From the NCBI GenBank assembly GCA_905250025.1, contig CAJNOJ010000061.1, positions 392,385 through 456,384 of the forward strand: a DNA stretch of 64,000 bases, written 5' to 3'. Below are positions 26,045-37,200 of this stretch, piece after piece. This DNA comes from Adineta ricciae (Eukaryota; Rotifera; Eurotatoria; Adinetida; Adinetidae). Position 1 is the stretch's first letter. Each line of letters starts with the position of its first letter. The notes under the pieces were generated by a model. It worked only from the letters and a program-made list of their open reading frames with translations. It had not been told where the DNA came from and made no database searches. The position numbers and the translations under genes are program-made.

Positions 26045-27234
26045 CTAGCCAATAATAACTGTACTGTCATCTTTGAATGTGTATTGAGGAACTTCAAGAT
26101 TCAATGGTGCAGGACCTTTTCGTATACGTCCAGATGCATCATAATGAGAACCATGGCAAGGGCAATAGTATCCACCATAATCACCGGCATTAGCAATGGG
26201 AATACAACCTACAAGTGAATGGCGTAGTGCGAATAAAATGAAAATCACAGATGAAAACGTACCAAGATGAGTACAGATGCCGATGACAATGAGCCATTCG
26301 GATTTCTTTACACGCTCGGAGTCGTTTTGTGGATGACGTAGTTGACTAACATTAACACCTTCCTCTCGAGCAATCTCTTCAGGCGTACGATGACGAACAA
26401 ATATCGGCTTATTACGCCATTCAAACACAGCATTTTTCCCTTCGGGCACAGCATCAAGACTAATTTCGACTTTTGCAAGTGACATAACATCTTTGGCTGG
26501 ACCAACATAGTTAACAATATCGCGAACGATATATTTTGCCATATAAGCTGATGTTACAGCCATGCCTTTGTAGAGAAAAAGCAAAACAGACTATACAATT
26601 TTTATCAAAGTATCAAATAGCCGTGTCAAAGTACTGATGAAATCCTTAAAACATTCCTTTCAACTTTAAAAAAATCTTCAATAATGACATTAGATACTAC
26701 TGTATCAAACATGCTAATAATAGTAGAAGAGCATGTTATGACGTAGATAAAACGAGAAGGAACGTAAGGTCAAAGGGAAAAAGTTGCTACTACGAATATC
26801 AAGAAATTAAATTGATACCTACCGAGCGGTGTTAAGTACGAGTAAGGTGATGTGGTATCTCCGTCATCGCGATGGGATTTCGATGCATCCAAACGTGCTT
26901 TACGTCGATAGTAGTCAAAGCTTGGCACTTGTATATCAGTATGCGCATGACGCACACTGCGAGCAGCTAGATGAAATGATTTCATTAGGTGAGGTAAAGA
27001 AATACTTTACTGTAACATACAAGTGAGCCCAGTTGTGACGGAGGCGTTTCCACGTAGTAATTGTTTGCTCATCGAAACAAACGTTAGCGGTGTTGGCGTT
27101 TTAGGCACAGCGATATGTGTATGTTCATCATCGTGATGATCATCTTCGACTTTCATGGGTATGGGTTTAGCAACTTGTCGAACAAGATTAGTAGTCACTT
27201 GCGTGATACGTCTGTTACATAATTGCATGGCCAT
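26045..27234 (-). CDS. UQCRFS1: Ubiquinol-cytochrome c reductase Rieske iron-sulfur subunit
   Basis: Four exons (27234-27021, 26966-26823, 26565-26263, 26208-26045) give 274 residues, the length of human UQCRFS1. The [2Fe-2S] ligands lie in CTHLGC (split by the last intron) and [21 protein letters not shown] and [18 protein letters not shown] match the family. A mitochondrial presequence rich in Arg, Gln and Ser precedes them, and a transmembrane segment lies in exon 3. The subunit carries electrons from ubiquinol to cytochrome c1 in complex III. A TTTCAG sits two nt before the start ATG, so a 5' UTR intron or trans-splice site is likely. MRPS24, also mitochondrial, is next on the same strand. 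Confidence 0.96.
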
Positions 27235-27715
27235 ATCTGAAAGAAGAATCATGTTTAAGATTGGAAAATGAAATGATTATCTTAAAGTGCGCAATGTTAT
27301 CAGGGATTTTCTATTTGATGCTCTATTAGTCTTAACGAGGAAATTTTTATTTAATTGTTTTATTAAGTATCGAAATCATCTATCGATTTACTATCATATA
27401 TAACTGTCGATTCGACAGGGAACCGATATGTATCACATTCATTGAGTGTTCCAATAAGTACATAACTTTCCAGTGGTATATATACTTAAAACTAATGAAA
27501 GTTTACCGTTGGTACAAAATCTGACAAAATGGTCAAATCTTCGAATATCATTTATACTTATAAAATATCATTCAATTCATTGATTTGGTTGCATTTGTTG
27601 CGATTTTTAGGAATCTTTTTCCAGCAGTAAAAGCAATACTTTTATCTAGAAATAAACAAATCTATGATAACAAACGGGAAAAAACGATGTTGTTTTATGT
27701 TTCCATTTTCATCTT
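27235..27715. other. Spacer between MRPS24 and UQCRFS1
   Basis: These 481 AT-rich nt lie between the MRPS24 stop and the UQCRFS1 start on the minus strand. CTTTCAG (minus strand, AG at 27238-27237) abuts the UQCRFS1 start. No gene was seen. Confidence 0.45.
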
Positions 27716-28292
27716 CTACCAATAGGTAAAAATGACATCTTCTTTATTTTCAACAGTCTGAATTTCCATTTTCACGGGTGTCTTCAACAAGGCAGAAAGA
27801 ATCTCTTCAGTATAACCAATAAGGAAGTACATTCGTCGTGGATGTATCGTTCTTGTCACAAGTCCACTGAGAATGACCATATTATGTCGTCGTTTGATAA
27901 TCAATTCGGAAACAAATAATGAATGCCAAGTGCCGTAGATGAACTGACGAAGAAAAAGATCGTCACTAACGATTTCTGCTTTACGTTTACCATCGCGTAG
28001 ATTTGATGTATTGAATGTGTTCCACGTCTTCGTATGTCCGATTAATTTTGGAAATTGCCGTTGTTCATCTTTTCTAAGAAACAAGTGCAAACAAAGTTGA
28101 GGAAAGAAAACTACGCATACAGGTCAATGGATAATTTCGTTTTCGAGTATGTTTGGGTACGGCGGCTTCGGTGTTGACTTGCGTGACATTTGTTAATTTA
28201 ACAAACCAACTATGAACAATTGGACTAGTTGATAGATAGCATTGCTGCTGCCAAGCATATCTGGGAAGATTTTGTTTTAACAATATGTTCAT
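27716..28292 (-). CDS. MRPS24: Mitochondrial small ribosomal subunit protein uS3m (MRPS24)
   Basis: Exons 28292-28121 and 28068-27716 join in frame to 174 residues (167 in human). The acceptor is chosen at AAAAG|ATGAAC because it restores PLTYEQRQFP, corresponding to the PVTYEEAHAP of human MRPS24; the AG nearer the donor would give an immediate stop. The C-terminal block (DDLFLRQFIYGTWH, ELIIKRRHN, YFLIGYTEEILS) matches the family closely. The N-terminus is a basic, hydroxyl-rich mitochondrial presequence (..YLSTSP..). It is a structural component of the mitoribosome small subunit. Confidence 0.9.
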
Positions 28293-28963
28293 CGTATATG
28301 AATGGCAAAAACTATTCGTATCCTAAAATGTTTTGGATGTTACAGACGATTTTGTTTATGAGGATTGGATCGATTTGCCATTGGAATAGAAAGAAGGACT
28401 TCAGGTATTTCGTTGACTTGACGATACATGTTCGCATGTGGAAACTAGCGCCATCTAATGTCGATTATGCATTATATATATGCATGATGATACTTTCGCT
28501 GTCGGTAGAAGCAAAATGTGCGGCTTTAGAAAATGAAAATTTGTTTAAAAACAGATGTCTGATCGACTTTAAAGTCGATGTTCAAAAGAATTGATTCTGT
28601 TAGATTTTAGCAGGATTATAGAAAAAAAAAGATGCACACGGATGAATGCGTAAAAAAGTTCCTTAGACAGATTTTATTTGTTGGTTCGTGATTAGCATTC
28701 TAGGATTAAATAAAAAGATCATGCCACATATTAAACTGAATTCTCATTGCTTAAAAAGCGTATCTTGCGCAACCACAATGAAATATATCCTCTAGAAGTC
28801 TATTTATATGTTGTAAAACGATATCAGTATTACCAGAGATACAAAAAAAATGTGATGACGTAGTTGTTTATATATTATATTTTCAACTTTCTATATAATT
28901 CATGTAAAAAAAATAATAATAAAAAAACTAGCTAAAAAGTAAATAGTTTTCATTCAGATACAA
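28293..28963. promoter_or_regulatory. Divergent promoter region of MRPS24 and the first LC8-like gene
   Basis: This 671-nt region contains AGCGCCATCTA at 28447-28457, the reverse complement of the TAGATGGCGCT upstream of SCYL2, so the motif has the same orientation towards MRPS24 (about 155 nt from its ATG). At the right end an A/T-rich run and TTCATTCAG (AG at 28956-28957) precede the next ATG. An open frame over 28229-28594 overlaps MRPS24 on the other strand and has no support. Confidence 0.35.
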
Positions 28964-29539
28964 ATGAAAAAGGTACTCGGTAGTGTTTTCGATCAACCTT
29001 CATCGAAAGCGTCCAATGCGACAAACAAATCGGCGACTGATGTTCAACGTCAAAATCTTAGCAGTCATAAGTCATCAGGTAGTCACAATCGTCGAGAGAG
29101 ACAACCAGATACTATTGTTAATATTGCTACACCAACACTTTCTGATTTGCCTGCTATTGAACATGAACGTGCTATACTCGTAGAAGCAAGTTCGTCTTCA
29201 TTCGGCAGTGAATGTCTTCGATTGATAAATATCGTGTTTCAAACCAGTCAAACATTTCCATCTATAATGGGCACTTGTGGAAATATCAGTCAGTATTTAC
29301 GAAAGGAATTATTCAAAAAGTATCCGGATGAATATTTTCACGTCATTCTTGGCCAGAACAATGCGTTTGGCTTTGCGATAGATGATGGTGATTATTTTGC
29401 TGAGGTGGAACAAGAGCAGTATCGTGTACTGATTTTTACTACTCGACGAGAACAAAAAGTTAATTTGAAAATACATGATGCCAATAGTCAGATGTTATTG
29501 GAATGGAAATCGCTCACAGTCAAACCAACGAAAAAATAA
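28964..29539 (+). CDS. LC8-like (dynein light chain fold) protein, copy 1
   Basis: A single exon of 191 residues. Residues about 85-155 fit the dynein light chain LC8 pattern: a helix ending YLRKELFKKYPDEY (LC8: IKKEFDKKYNPTW), then FHVILGQN (LC8: WHCIVGRN), FGFAI, and the final strand RVLIFTT (LC8: AILLFKS). The first 70 residues are a Ser/Asn/Gln-rich extension absent from LC8 (89 residues). About half of the aligned residues are identical to the next gene (49 of 91 by eye), so the two are a tandem duplication. LC8 proteins dimerise and bind short linear motifs; motor association is not shown here. Confidence 0.6.
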   Translation: MKKVLGSVFDQPSSKASNATNKSATDVQRQNLSSHKSSGSHNRRERQPDTIVNIATPTLSDLPAIEHERAILVEASSSSFGSECLRLINIVFQTSQTFPSIMGTCGNISQYLRKELFKKYPDEYFHVILGQNNAFGFAIDDGDYFAEVEQEQYRVLIFTTRREQKVNLKIHDANSQMLLEWKSLTVKPTKK

Positions 29540-30031
29540 AGAGGCCACTTTTCTATTTTGTATTTATGTCATACAGTGGAATATACTTTTTCGGGATAAA
29601 TCTTCGATTATTTTTAAATACCAATGTGTGCGACACTTGTCACGAAAATCGGATAGAGAAAACGAGTTATAAATCTATTGTTTCAAAGCGATTCGACATA
29701 TTTTCTTGGTAATTAGTTATCATTTGTTGAGTAAATGAGTAATACCGACTGCTTCCTGGTAATAGAAAACGGCGAACAGTTGTACATACATCTATGAGTA
29801 GCAACTGAAAGCATCACATTTTTTATAACCCACCAACATGCATCATTAAATGACGCTAAGTCAGGCCATTCCTCTCGACTTGATAAGAAACGATAAAATT
29901 ATGACTAATGTCATACGCGTCACTCAAATAACAAACGCTAGGCAACCAACAGAGTATATAAACCTTCAGTAGGTATCAAATCTTCACTTGATCTACCTTC
30001 TAAGATTTTCTTCGAACTTATACATATATAC
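29540..30031 (+). promoter_or_regulatory. Promoter of LC8-like copy 2 (TATA box)
   Basis: In this 492-nt spacer a TATATAAA box at 29955-29962 lies about 70 nt before the start codon at 30032. The rest is the 3' flank of copy 1 with no gene visible. Confidence 0.45.
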
Positions 30032-30538
30032 ATGGCTGAAATCATCGGGGAAGTTGTTGGGCGAGTATGTTTGGAAGCAATCGGTGCGGTTATTACACAA
30101 GCAGTCGGGCAACTCATAAGTGAGAAACGTAGAAAGAAGAAAGCTATCTCATCTGCTATCAAACTCAATCAACAATTACCGGCTGATCGTAGCCGTGCTG
30201 TACTCATCTCATCGAGTAACATGAATTTTGGTAACGATTGTGAACGTCTCGTCAATATTGCGTTTCAAACAAGTCAAAGTTTTCCAACGATTATACGGAC
30301 ATATAGTGATTGTCAGCAGTATCTACGCACTGAGTTAGCTAAACAATACCCGAATGAAACTTTCTGTGTAATTATTGGTAAAAATCAGCATTTAGGCATT
30401 GCTGTTGAAGATGGTCAATATTTCGCTGAAATTCAGCACGCTCGATATTCTATATTGATCTTCACAACCAAACAAAACTCTCAATCAAAATTCGATACTC
30501 ACGACGCAAACAGTCAAGTACCATTTAAATGGGATTGA
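30032..30538 (+). CDS. LC8-like (dynein light chain fold) protein, copy 2
   Basis: A single exon of 168 residues. The C-terminal 110 residues parallel copy 1: DCERLVNIAFQTSQSFPTI, YLRTELAKQYPNETFCVIIGKN, YFAEI...YSILIFTT and a shared HDANSQ tail. The N-terminus differs: residues 1-30 are hydrophobic with GxxxG-like spacing (IGEVVGRVCLEAIGAVITQAVGQL) and end in a basic cluster (SEKRRKKK), which could bind a membrane or another helix. It has its own TATA box. Function is inferred from fold resemblance only. Confidence 0.6.
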   Translation: MAEIIGEVVGRVCLEAIGAVITQAVGQLISEKRRKKKAISSAIKLNQQLPADRSRAVLISSSNMNFGNDCERLVNIAFQTSQSFPTIIRTYSDCQQYLRTELAKQYPNETFCVIIGKNQHLGIAVEDGQYFAEIQHARYSILIFTTKQNSQSKFDTHDANSQVPFKWD

Positions 30539-30597
30539 TATTTTTATTTTTATTTTACATTAAAATCCAAATATACAGAAAAAACGATCTTCTTTGT

Positions 30598-30813
30598 TTA
30601 GTAGATAACGTTAGGATTCGTTTGTCCACTGGCATTATCGAGTGTCGTAGCTGTTCCGCTACCTTGCTGACTTGGTGTGTCTCCACCAAACTTTTCAGCT
30701 TGTAAATCAGAATCTTTTGTAGGCGATTTAGTTTCACTGAGAAGTTCCTTGTCTTTACTGGTCAATTTACTGTCTGTAGCTTCTTTATAGTGTTGGCTGA
30801 CAGCACCGTCCAT
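30598..30813 (-). CDS. Small hydrophilin-like disordered protein
   Basis: 71 residues, strongly hydrophilic, with no Cys or Trp, rich in Asp, Glu, Lys, Ser, Thr and Gln, and 6 Gly (8.5%), which fits the >6% Gly rule for hydrophilins. No domain is visible. The gene structure supports expression: on the minus strand a TATATAAA box (30959-30952), a probable 5' UTR exon ending at 30874 (CAAC|GTAAGT), a 60-nt intron and an acceptor CTCTCTAG directly before the ATG. A role in desiccation or osmotic tolerance is a reasonable guess, not shown. The stop lies 59 nt from the stop of the convergent LC8-like copy 2. Confidence 0.6.
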   Translation of the reverse strand: MDGAVSQHYKEATDSKLTSKDKELLSETKSPTKDSDLQAEKFGGDTPSQQGSGTATTLDNASGQTNPNVIY

Positions 30814-31383
30814 CTAGAGAGCGAACAAAAAGTTATGTCGAATTAATTCATGAAATGATTTTTACTGACTTACGTTGAATGAGTACGATTGAGTTAATGT
30901 GTGAGAGAAATTGAAGAATTTTATGTAATACAACAACGTTTCTTTCTGTGATTTATATAGGAATTTGTTGTTTTCATTCTGGGTTGTTCTCGAGCACGTG
31001 ATGATTCTACTCTATATGCTCGTTAAATTCATAGAGAAAAGAAGTACTCTCTCGTACTCGCAGTTTTATTTTTAACAAATTCTGTCGAGAAACTGTAAAA
31101 GCGCTTATACAACTGTCTGCATTTCTTCTCTATTCTTTTCAAGGTTACTCAATCACAACAGTAAAAAAATCTAACCGAATGAATCAGTAGAATTGAAAGT
31201 ATATCTTACATGAACTGAGTAACCTTCGTTACGAATCAAATATAAAATTACGTAAGTATCTTTTTTTTATTAATGTTCAATAATCGTTTAGGTAAACAGA
31301 CTTATTCGAAATGATATCTGACAAAATACATACTTCAGCGAATAGAAAGAGAGAGAGGGGGAGGGGGGAGAAAATTCTTGGTT
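30814..31383 (-). promoter_or_regulatory. Hydrophilin-like gene promoter and CDC23 3' flank
   Basis: This region contains the TATA box and 5' UTR intron (30873-30814) described for the hydrophilin-like gene. A purine tract of GA and G runs lies near 31346-31371 (GAGAGAG then GGGGGAGGGGGGAG), just after the CDC23 stop; on the minus strand it is a C/T-rich tract. Confidence 0.45.
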
Positions 31384-33997
31384 CTAATCAATTGTTGTTG
31401 TAGACGATGAATCAAATTCATGGATCGTTGATTTAGCTGTTGGAATAGGTGCTGATGTTTGTTGTTGTATTGACTCTTTCTCTTTGAGTTGTTGTTGACC
31501 TTCGCGTAGTCCAGTTATTTTGTTTAAAATGTCCTTCGCTGCGTTTTTCACTTCGGGAAATTCTAAGCATTTCCTTGCATATGAGCAGGCTTGATCGTAC
31601 TGACGTTTTTTTACATGATAATTAGCTAGAAAGACGGCAGCTTGAGAGAATTCAGTGAAATTTTTCACCTAAATCAGAAACAAAACAAACAATACTGTTT
31701 CTTGACAAGTCAATTTCGTTTTTATTACCTGTCGCAATTCTTGTGTGCGAATAAATTCCATGTAAGCTCGAGCTGTAGTTTCTTCATCTTTCAGAAGATC
31801 GCATACACTAGAGAGAAGATCGTTCAAAGTCGACGATATTGAACTTCTTACTGTGCATATTTGGCCAATGCATTGCCTTCGATGTCACCAACACAGTACG
31901 AGCGCCAGTAGCATTTCTTAGCTTCGTGTAACTTCTGAGTTCGTTCGTAGATTTCGCCAAGTGCATTTGAATAACGTGAATCATTTGGTCTATAACAATC
32001 GGAAAAAGAACAAATGCTCTAAGAACTAATCAGCAATTGTCTCCTATACTTAAGCGCAAAAGCTTCTTTGAAATAGTATAAAGCATAGTTGTACATTTTG
32101 ATAATTTCGTACGTTTCACCCAGACCGTACCAAGCGCGATGATCTCTGCGATTGAGATCTGTAGCAAAACAAACATTTTTATCATTATTTGTAGAGAAGC
32201 TCTTCTTACCTAACGCTTCTCGATAGGCATTTATAGCTGCTGCATGATTTTTTCCTTCGACAAACTCATGACCCAAAAGAATCCATGCAGCTGGGTAATC
32301 AGGGTTCATACGTAAGGCGCGAGTTAAATATTGAATAGCACGAGCATGATCATTTCGTATACTGTAGAAGTTCGCTGAAAAACAAGAACACAAATGGGAG
32401 TCAATCAAACGAACATTTCCCCTCATCTTACCAACAACAATACATGTTTCAAAGCGATATTTTTCTGTTTCAATACATTTTTGTGCTAAGCTAGCCAGCG
32501 CATGATAATCTTCCTGAAAAGAAATTCCTTATGAAATGGAATTGTGAACGGAATATTAACATACTAGTACGAAAAGAATATTAGAGAAAATATCCATTGA
32601 ATCGAGATTGTACGGATCGATTGTTCGAGCGTCTTCACAACATGTTCGTGCTAATTGTAACTCTAAAATAAAAACATACTGATTAGCAGCGAGATCATCG
32701 GCTTGCAACTATTTACTCACCAGCTCCTGTTTCATAAGCTTTGGCTTGTAGTAAAAGGATATGTGTCGAATTCTGAAAACCGATTTGTGTTAATTCTTTA
32801 CAAATATATACACATAATTCTGGCTTATGTAATTCAACATAACATCGAGCGTAAAAAACATTTCGTATCCAATGTTTGGGTAAATCAAGGTTATGAAGCT
32901 TGAGTGTGAAAAGAAGAGAAGACATAATCCAATGAGCTCGGTCATACATGAACAACTCACCTTTTGTTCGCTATCAACAAGCATTGCAAGATCTTCCCAT
33001 GCTGACCAAAGATGTGGTGCTGCCTTTATCGTACGAACAAAGTAAGTTAATGCTTCATGAAGTAAACCCAATCGTTTAAGTACCAGAGCGTAACTGAATA
33101 AGTAATACTTCAAGTATTTCTATCAATCCAAAATATATCATACTTACACATAACAACTGTATCCATTTAATTGTTGGTTCTTTTCGCATGTAGTCAACTC
33201 TGTACGCAGCCGCATCAACCATGCATTATCAAGTGATGCTTTCGCTATACAATACAACGACCAGAAGATTCATCCCGACGCTTCGTTAATTGGGCTTACT
33301 TGTTGCTTGTCGTTGATTACTTGCTGTATCCGCTACAATCAGTAGAAAAGTCAAGTTCATTTTCATTCTGAACAAACAAACTTACGAAATACATCCACGA
33401 AATCATCACATCGATGCTTGAGACCATCCTACGAGCAAGAAACGGTTCTTATGTATTGATGCACCAAGAAATAATATCTAGTCTCACGAGATATAATGCA
33501 TAGAGACGAAGAAAAAAACCATAACCGGTAGTACAATTTCTTAAATGATGTGCACAACGTGTATATTCTCGAAGATCGAAGTAACCTTTTGCCATTAAGT
33601 ACAGACTTGATGATGTACCTAATTCCTTGAATAGAAGAAATCATTTCAATAATCATCCGTTGCAGTTTTATGTTAAGTGTCCCAGCTCACTTTTGATGTA
33701 ACATTCAAATGGATTCCATCGTCCAACTCTTCGGCGTTGCTTTCTTCTTCAGTTGCAACAGATCCTGCAGTGATACAGTGAAGCATCTCACAGCACCTAG
33801 ACGAACAAAAATCGGCTGTTTAGTATAAGGATAAAGTGAAATGTCGAAAGAAAATTCTACCATTTTCTACTGTGAACAAGTCCGACAAGATCTAGTTCTG
33901 GTATGGCTTTTTGTAAATCATTGACTACTGTTTTGGGATCAAATTGTACATAATTCACATCACGTTGTTCATCGAACGACATTGATAATTGATTCAT
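31384..33997 (-). CDS. CDC23: Anaphase-promoting complex subunit 8 (TPR protein CDC23)
   Basis: Fifteen exons (33997-33861, 33796-33691, 33625-33488, 33428-33386, 33332-33300, 33244-33148, 33093-32961, 32898-32721, 32662-32565, 32513-32432, 32374-32210, 32158-32050, 31989-31852, 31807-31729, 31668-31384) give 606 residues (597 in human). TPR units are clear in the second half: YSIRNDHARAIQYLTRALRM, AWILLGHEFVEGKNHAAAI, DHRAWYGLGETYEIIKMYNYALYY and PNDSRYSNALGEIYE, each near-identical in spacing to CDC23. The C-terminal tail is Gln/Ser/Thr-rich. It is part of the APC/C ubiquitin ligase that drives mitotic exit. Exons 4 and 5 are short (43 and 33 nt) and were set by phase. Confidence 0.93.
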
Positions 33998-34248
33998 TGT
34001 AATAAAAAAATATGATTATTGTTCTCTGATCTCAAAACAAAAAGTACAATGTTTCTTGTTTACTATAAATTTAAACAAAAACAATGATCATTTCAAAAGA
34101 AGAAAAGTTCTCTTTGTTTATTCCACGTATAAATATTACAACAAGAACAACAGCAACAAAAGGAAGAATGAAAACTATAGAGTACATAGGTACTGTTTTC
34201 CTGAGTAAACTAGCGGAAAGACTTTCTCACTTGGACGCACAGACTTAT

Positions 34249-37200
34249 TTAAACTAAAAATGAATTTATGGAGCTCAATCCTTCTTTTTTCGTGGATGCT
34301 ATCGGTGACAACAAAAGAGGATTTAACAAGTTCTTGATTGTATCACGTCGTTCACGTTCTGTAATAGGTACTTGTTTCTTATTATTACTATTTGTCACCA
34401 ATCTTGTTTTATATGCGTTCAACAGTTCAATATTTAACTGCGGAATTGATTGATGTAGAGCCATATCCATCTGTTGACCGTATTGATTATACCACAATTC
34501 ATAGACATGACCTATCAATGAGATCAAATTTGTATTCACACCTTCGTTCTCGTTATGTCTTTCGAGTGCTTTTAACAAATATTGAAATAAGACTTTAATA
34601 TCAGTTACTGGTGATGTATTCATAAGTTTATCGATAATATCTGTGTAAAGTTTCGTAATCGGAAGAATAATTGGTAGAAATCGATTAATACAATATGCAT
34701 CCGGAAATGTTAAACACTCAAACAAAATCTGAATGACATAATTGAAAAGGCGCAATGCCAATGGAAAATCTAAAATATGACAAAATGAGTTCATATGAAC
34801 AACTTGCTGTTGACATACTTTGTCGAGACATTTTCATCATATACATAAACAAATCGCTGTAATCCATTTTTTCCTGTGAATTATTCAATAATTTGTTACT
34901 GATACTATTACTAGCCGCTTGTTCATCCCATTCATCGATCTGATCTAGTTCTCCATTGGTTTCTTCACACATACTCTCACTATTATTACGCCCATTGGAA
35001 ATTTTATTCTTCTTCTTTGCTATGTTTGAATTCGTTTGACCCGGAATGGTTTTGAAGATAAAATAACGAATAATATCGACGAAATCGCGTGTGATTAGTA
35101 CGCAAACGCATTCTTCAATAACTTCATCAGAGCATTCACCTTGTCGACACGTTGTTGTCGCTGTCGTCGTTGTCAACAAATTATTCCACATAACTGTTAG
35201 ACGCTGTTGAATATACGGTAGAAAAACATCAAGGAAAGTCAGAAACAGTTCGTTGATACTGTCTTTATCGGCTGTCGGTAATGAGCAATAGTTTTCCACG
35301 AATAAACGACAAAAGTGTCGAAGAACGATTCGAAGACGAAATGATGGAAGTGTATTGAAATTTTGAAAGAGAATTTTTTGTAAGAATGTTGTGAGAAAGT
35401 AAGTTTCATCGTTCAATTGTATCGAATAGAGTTCCGTATCATGTGCAAAATAGATACCATTTATTTGATAACATATATCAAATAATCGATGAAGATAATC
35501 GCGAAGACGTTGATCATCAATCACTGAATTCGATGTCGATTGAAAACGAATGAAACTTACCGGTAAACTTGAGGGTGTGACACTAAATAATCAATCAAGA
35601 CTTTCAACAAATCAATCTCCACACGAGTCTTACGTTGAAGTAATCGTCGCCTTTGCCATATTGTTACTTTCATACGTGCCTAAATATAATTGCTTTTCTG
35701 TTTCACTGTACGTTAGATTTGCTTTCATAATTTCATAATACGGATTGATTTGTCTGTCGTATAATTGATTGCAGAATTGGGTTACTTTGATGATACAATC
35801 GGAGAGGATTGGTCGAAGGCAAACAGAAATTTGTCCACGGATATGAACGTCAGCTTGTTGTTTGGAATAACGTAGCAATAAACATAGACAATGTAAAGCA
35901 AGCATGAGATTTCGTCGACGGAAACGTGTCATGTTCATTTGATTCGCTCGATTCGAACATAGATCAAGATAATCAATAAATTCAGGTAGAGTTTCTGATG
36001 TTAACGAAACATTTAAAATTTCATAGATCGGTCGAATGAGTTCGTAGAAATCTTCGAATTGATTATTATCTTTTTGAATTTTGTAATGAAATAAGATTTG
36101 AATCGAATCGAGTAACTTCAAGGTCGAACTCGATAGTTCATCGACTGTAACGGACAAACAAGTCTTGGTGTACTGAAATTCATTTTTATATAATTGACAA
36201 AGAAACGGAAATAATTCCGAATAGTATTCGAGCATTTTCGATGGGAAATTTTTGCATAAATATAAAAATGCATTCGATGATTGTGTCTGCATCACGTCGC
36301 ACTCGTTCATATTCGTTCCATCTAAAACATTTCTAGGAAAGTTTTTGATGCGAAAGTGAAACACGTTTATCTTACTGATCGCCTGTTGTTGATACATTTG
36401 GAACGTTGACAACAATCGTTGAATGATCTGGATAGCCAATGATGGTTCATGTTGGGTGATGAAAAACATGCATGATAAAAGATTCAAAACATGTCCATGA
36501 ATATGTTCGCTTAGATTCGGAGTGAATTGCAGAAGAAATTTCAATGTGCGAAGAAGTTGTTCAGTCATCGTCGGTGGCATTAGCAATGTTTGGAACTTTT
36601 CTTGAGATGTTCTTGATAGATTCGATGAAGAAAATAATTCTTTCCGAATGAGAAAAAGAACATGATCGAGAAGAAGGTAGAACGCCTCCCATTCGATTAT
36701 TAAATAGATCGATAGTAAACTATTTGTTGTCTTCGTCGGTGTACGTTGTACAAGAGATTCCAGATAGACGAAGAGATTTTCAAGCATGGATTTCAAACAT
36801 AAAACATTGGTTTCAATTTCGGTCGAACGTTCTAAAAGTAATCAAATCAAATAGGTTTTTCAATGGTGCCGATGTGTTGTAAATTCGAACTTACCAGGGA
36901 TGATCTCGGCAAAGAACAAGCCAATAAATGCTTTGATTAATTTTTGTAGTTCACTTCGATATTGAGAGAAAAATTTCCAAAAGAATTGTTCTTCACTGTC
37001 ATATTCGAACAATGCATAGATGAAACATTGTTGATTGTGTAGATATTGTTTCTTCAAGGTTTCATCGTCATTATCTGTTGGTGTACTTATTGATGATGGA
37101 AAATGAATCCGATGTAATGACTGTTTGAGATTGAAGATCAGTTTCAGACAAAATTGTTCATTGGATAATAAACTGGGCTGTCGAGTGAGAAATAAATTCA

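Noticed and set aside
28229-28594. Open frame of 121 residues on the plus strand
   Set aside because: It overlaps MRPS24 exon 1 antisense, has no domain and no splice support.
34268-34598. Plus-strand open frames over the XPO5 3' end
   Set aside because: Antisense shadows of the XPO5 coding exon.
35524-35582. GTAAGT...TTCAG inside XPO5 exon 5 as a further intron
   Set aside because: Splicing gives an immediate stop; reading through gives an open frame that joins family blocks on both sides.
36320-36380. A 43-nt GTAAG...CCTAG pair inside XPO5 exon 4 looked like an intron
   Set aside because: Removing it shifts the downstream frame away from the well-matching SSNAFLYLCKNFP block; the unspliced frame is open and consistent with both flanking exons.
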